NCBI GenBank assembly: GCA_902782785.1
Contig: CACZOH010000053.1
Span: 1 to 16,155, forward strand
DNA from: an uncultured Ruminococcus sp.
Lineage (GTDB): Bacteria > Bacillota > Clostridia > Oscillospirales > CAG-272
Length of the DNA: 16,155 nt
Direction: 5' to 3'
Below the pieces are notes generated by a model that was not told the origin of the DNA, made no database searches, and was given only the letters and a program-made list of their open reading frames with translations. Below, piece after piece: positions 14,574 to 16,155 of this stretch (positions are counted from its first letter, which is position 1; each line of letters opens with the position of its first letter). The translations under genes and the position numbers were made by a program.

Positions 14574-15644
14574 ATGTCAGTAAGAGTTGCAATTAACGGT
14601 TTCGGCAGGATCGGACGCCTCGCGTTCCGTCAGATGTTCGGCGCAAAGGGCTACACCGTAGTCGCCATCAACGACTTAACGAGCCCCGCAATGCTCGCTC
14701 AGCTTCTCAAATATGATACCGCGCAGAAAGGCTACTGCGGCGTTATCGGCGAGAACAAGCACACCGTCACTTCCAAAGAACCCGAATACGCGGAAGACGG
14801 CAAGACCGTTGTAAAGCCCGGCTCCATCACGGTAGACGGCAAAGAGATCACTATCTACGCAGAGCCCAAGGCGGCTAACCTCCCCTGGAAGAAGCTCAGA
14901 GTCGACGTCGTTCTCGAATGCACCGGTTTCTATACCAGCAAGGCTAAATCTCAGGCTCACATCGACGCGGGCGCCAAGAAGGTCGTTATATCCGCTCCCG
15001 CCGGCAACGATCTGCCCACGATCGTTTACAACGTAAACAACAACGTGCTGAAGCCCGAAGATACCATAATCTCCGCCGCATCCTGCACGACCAACTGCCT
15101 GGCTCCCATGGCTAAGGCTCTGAATGACGCTTTCCCGATAGTTTCCGGTATCATGACGACCGTTCACGCCTACACAGGCGACCAGATGATACTTGACGGT
15201 CCGCACAGAAAGGGCGATCTGCAGAGAGCCCGCGCCGGCGCCGCCAACATCGTTCCGAACTCCACCGGCGCCGCCAAAGCGATCGGTCTCGTTATCCCCG
15301 AGCTGAACGGCAAGCTCATCGGCTCCGCTCAGAGAGTTCCGGTAGTTACCGGCTCCACCACGATCCTCGTAGCGGTCGTTAAGGGCAAGGACGTCACCAA
15401 AGAGGCTATCAACGCCGCTATGAAGGCTCAGTCCTCCGAATCCTTCGGCTACACCACCGAGAAGCTCGTTTCGAGCGACGTTATCGGTATGACCTACGGT
15501 TCTCTCTTCGACGCCAACCAGACGATGGTAACGAAGATAGACGACGACACGTATCAGGTACAGGTCGTTTCGTGGTACGACAACGAAAACTCCTACACCA
15601 GCCAGATGGTCAGAACGATCAAATACTTCGCAGAGCTCAAATAA
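14574..15644 (+). CDS. gap: Glyceraldehyde-3-phosphate dehydrogenase (NAD-dependent type)
   Basis: Oxidises and phosphorylates glyceraldehyde 3-phosphate to 1,3-bisphosphoglycerate in glycolysis. The 356-residue protein has the NAD loop INGFGRIGR (7-15), acidic D34 in AINDL, catalytic C171 in SAASCTTNCLAP, H198 in TTVHAYTGDQ, the phosphate-site NSTGAAKAIG and a C-terminal SWYDNENSYTSQMV. The ATG at 14574 is preferred to an in-frame TTG at 14535, because GGAGG lies 8 bases before it and the family starts at 'VRVAINGFGRIGR'. Isoleucine is mostly ATC here, unlike its ATA-rich neighbours, a sign of high expression. It has its own promoter and terminator. Confidence 0.97.
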   Translation: MSVRVAINGFGRIGRLAFRQMFGAKGYTVVAINDLTSPAMLAQLLKYDTAQKGYCGVIGENKHTVTSKEPEYAEDGKTVVKPGSITVDGKEITIYAEPKAANLPWKKLRVDVVLECTGFYTSKAKSQAHIDAGAKKVVISAPAGNDLPTIVYNVNNNVLKPEDTIISAASCTTNCLAPMAKALNDAFPIVSGIMTTVHAYTGDQMILDGPHRKGDLQRARAGAANIVPNSTGAAKAIGLVIPELNGKLIGSAQRVPVVTGSTTILVAVVKGKDVTKEAINAAMKAQSSESFGYTTEKLVSSDVIGMTYGSLFDANQTMVTKIDDDTYQVQVVSWYDNENSYTSQMVRTIKYFAELK

Positions 15645-15657
15645 TTCAAAACGATAC

Positions 15658-15688
15658 AAAAATGACGCGCCCCGTGCGCGTCATTTTT
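15658..15688. terminator. Strong bidirectional terminator between gap and the nucleoside hydrolase
   Basis: AAAAATGACGCGC (15658-15670), loop CCCGT, GCGCGTCATTTTT (15676-15688): a perfect 13-bp stem with T-runs in both directions. It lies 13 bases after the gap stop and also faces the convergent gene ending at 15765. Confidence 0.93.
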
Positions 15689-15764
15689 ATATTATTCCGT
15701 TCGGAAAACTGCACGCTTAAACGAAAATCCGATAAAGCGCTGACTGCTTTTATCTTATGAAACG

Positions 15765-16155
15765 TCATTTCAAAAGCATACTCATAAATCGTTTCGTAAA
15801 CGTACGCTCTGAGACGGCGGTGACTACCTCGGCGTTGTAGTTGTCTATCTTAGGCATGGATTCATACGTTCTGCCCTGCTGATAGAATATGACCTGACCG
15901 TACGTCTCGTTGTTTTCCGTGCAGACGTGGCAGTGACATTTTGAGGTAGACTGCACGTAATCGTCCCAGACGGCGGCGGCGAGGGCTACGGCGTCGGGAA
16001 GGTCGACCATATGAACTCCGCGCGTGTCGTAGTTGAACTGCAGAAGCACCTTTGTCGCCTGCTCCAGGAATTTTCCGGCTTCGTTGCCCTTTGACAGCGC
16101 CAGAAGCTCCGCCTCGTCGAGGCCTATTTCGCCCGCACACATATCAAAGCCTATG
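15765..16155 (-). CDS. Nucleoside hydrolase, C-terminal part (5' end off window)
   Basis: The last 129 residues of a minus-strand gene; the frame stays open through the window edge, so the ATG at 16142 is internal. IGFDMCAG, GKFLEQATKVLLQF and VDLPDAVALAAAVWDDYV match the C-terminal part of IunH/RihA-type nucleosidases, which split the N-glycosidic bond of ribonucleosides. The Asp in LPDAVA fits the calcium-binding Asp; the His that precedes it in many members (LHDP) is Pro here, which I recall in a Firmicutes subgroup. CHCHVCTENNETYGQVIFY aligns with the usual 'VExxGxxTxGxTV' segment. The metal-binding DTDxGxDD end is not in the window, so activity cannot be judged. Confidence 0.75.
   Translation of the reverse strand, partial: IGFDMCAGEIGLDEAELLALSKGNEAGKFLEQATKVLLQFNYDTRGVHMVDLPDAVALAAAVWDDYVQSTSKCHCHVCTENNETYGQVIFYQQGRTYESMPKIDNYNAEVVTAVSERTFTKRFMSMLLK

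Noticed and set aside
14676..15659. Minus-strand open frame of 327 codons opposite gap
   Set aside because: It mirrors the strongly biased codons of gap; no promoter, ribosome site or family resemblance.

Overview
The window looks like chromosomal DNA from a low-to-mid-GC, Gram-positive, anaerobic member of the Clostridia, probably an uncultured gut type. The signs are near-consensus sigma-A promoters with exactly 17-bp spacers, strong GGAGG ribosome sites, a GlgC/GlgD pair (typical of Firmicutes), a YhbD/bactofilin pair as in Bacillus, and frequent ATA isoleucine codons. The organism assignment is inference from gene content. No tRNA, rRNA, CRISPR array, insertion sequence, prophage or integrase was seen, and no gene-free stretch exceeds 300 bases.

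Layout. Minus strand, 1-3869: a truncated ABC exporter with an unusual N-terminal domain and zinc ribbon (1-899); a two-gene operon of a MerR-like YhbD-family regulator and a bactofilin-like polymer-forming protein (2130 down to 992); a membrane-anchored protein with a CBM9-like fold (3152-2262); and ribulose-phosphate 3-epimerase (3869-3195). Plus strand, 4068-14451: glycogen genes glgB-glgC-glgD-glgA-glgP packed end to end, followed after 31 bases by a diverged aconitase-superfamily hydratase. Then gap (14574-15644), with its own promoter and a strong terminator. Facing it from the right edge on the minus strand is the C-terminal part of a nucleoside hydrolase.

How the genes work together. 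GlgC (catalytic) with GlgD (degenerate partner) makes ADP-glucose, GlgA polymerises it, GlgB branches the chain and GlgP releases glucose-1-phosphate, so storage and mobilisation sit in one transcription unit. The unit reads away from rpe across a 198-bp divergent promoter region. A candidate catabolite-response (cre-like) site covers the predicted glgB transcription start. Gap and Rpe link it to glycolysis and the pentose phosphate pathway.

Most of the window is ordinary central metabolism. The less ordinary signals are regulatory: paired palindromes at the yhbD-type promoter, a 22-bp inverted repeat bridging -35 and -10 of gap, and a promoter whose -35 box lies in the loop of the upstream gene's terminator. 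Two proteins also stand out: the ABC exporter with its N-terminal extension, and the aconitase-like enzyme with altered active-site positions.
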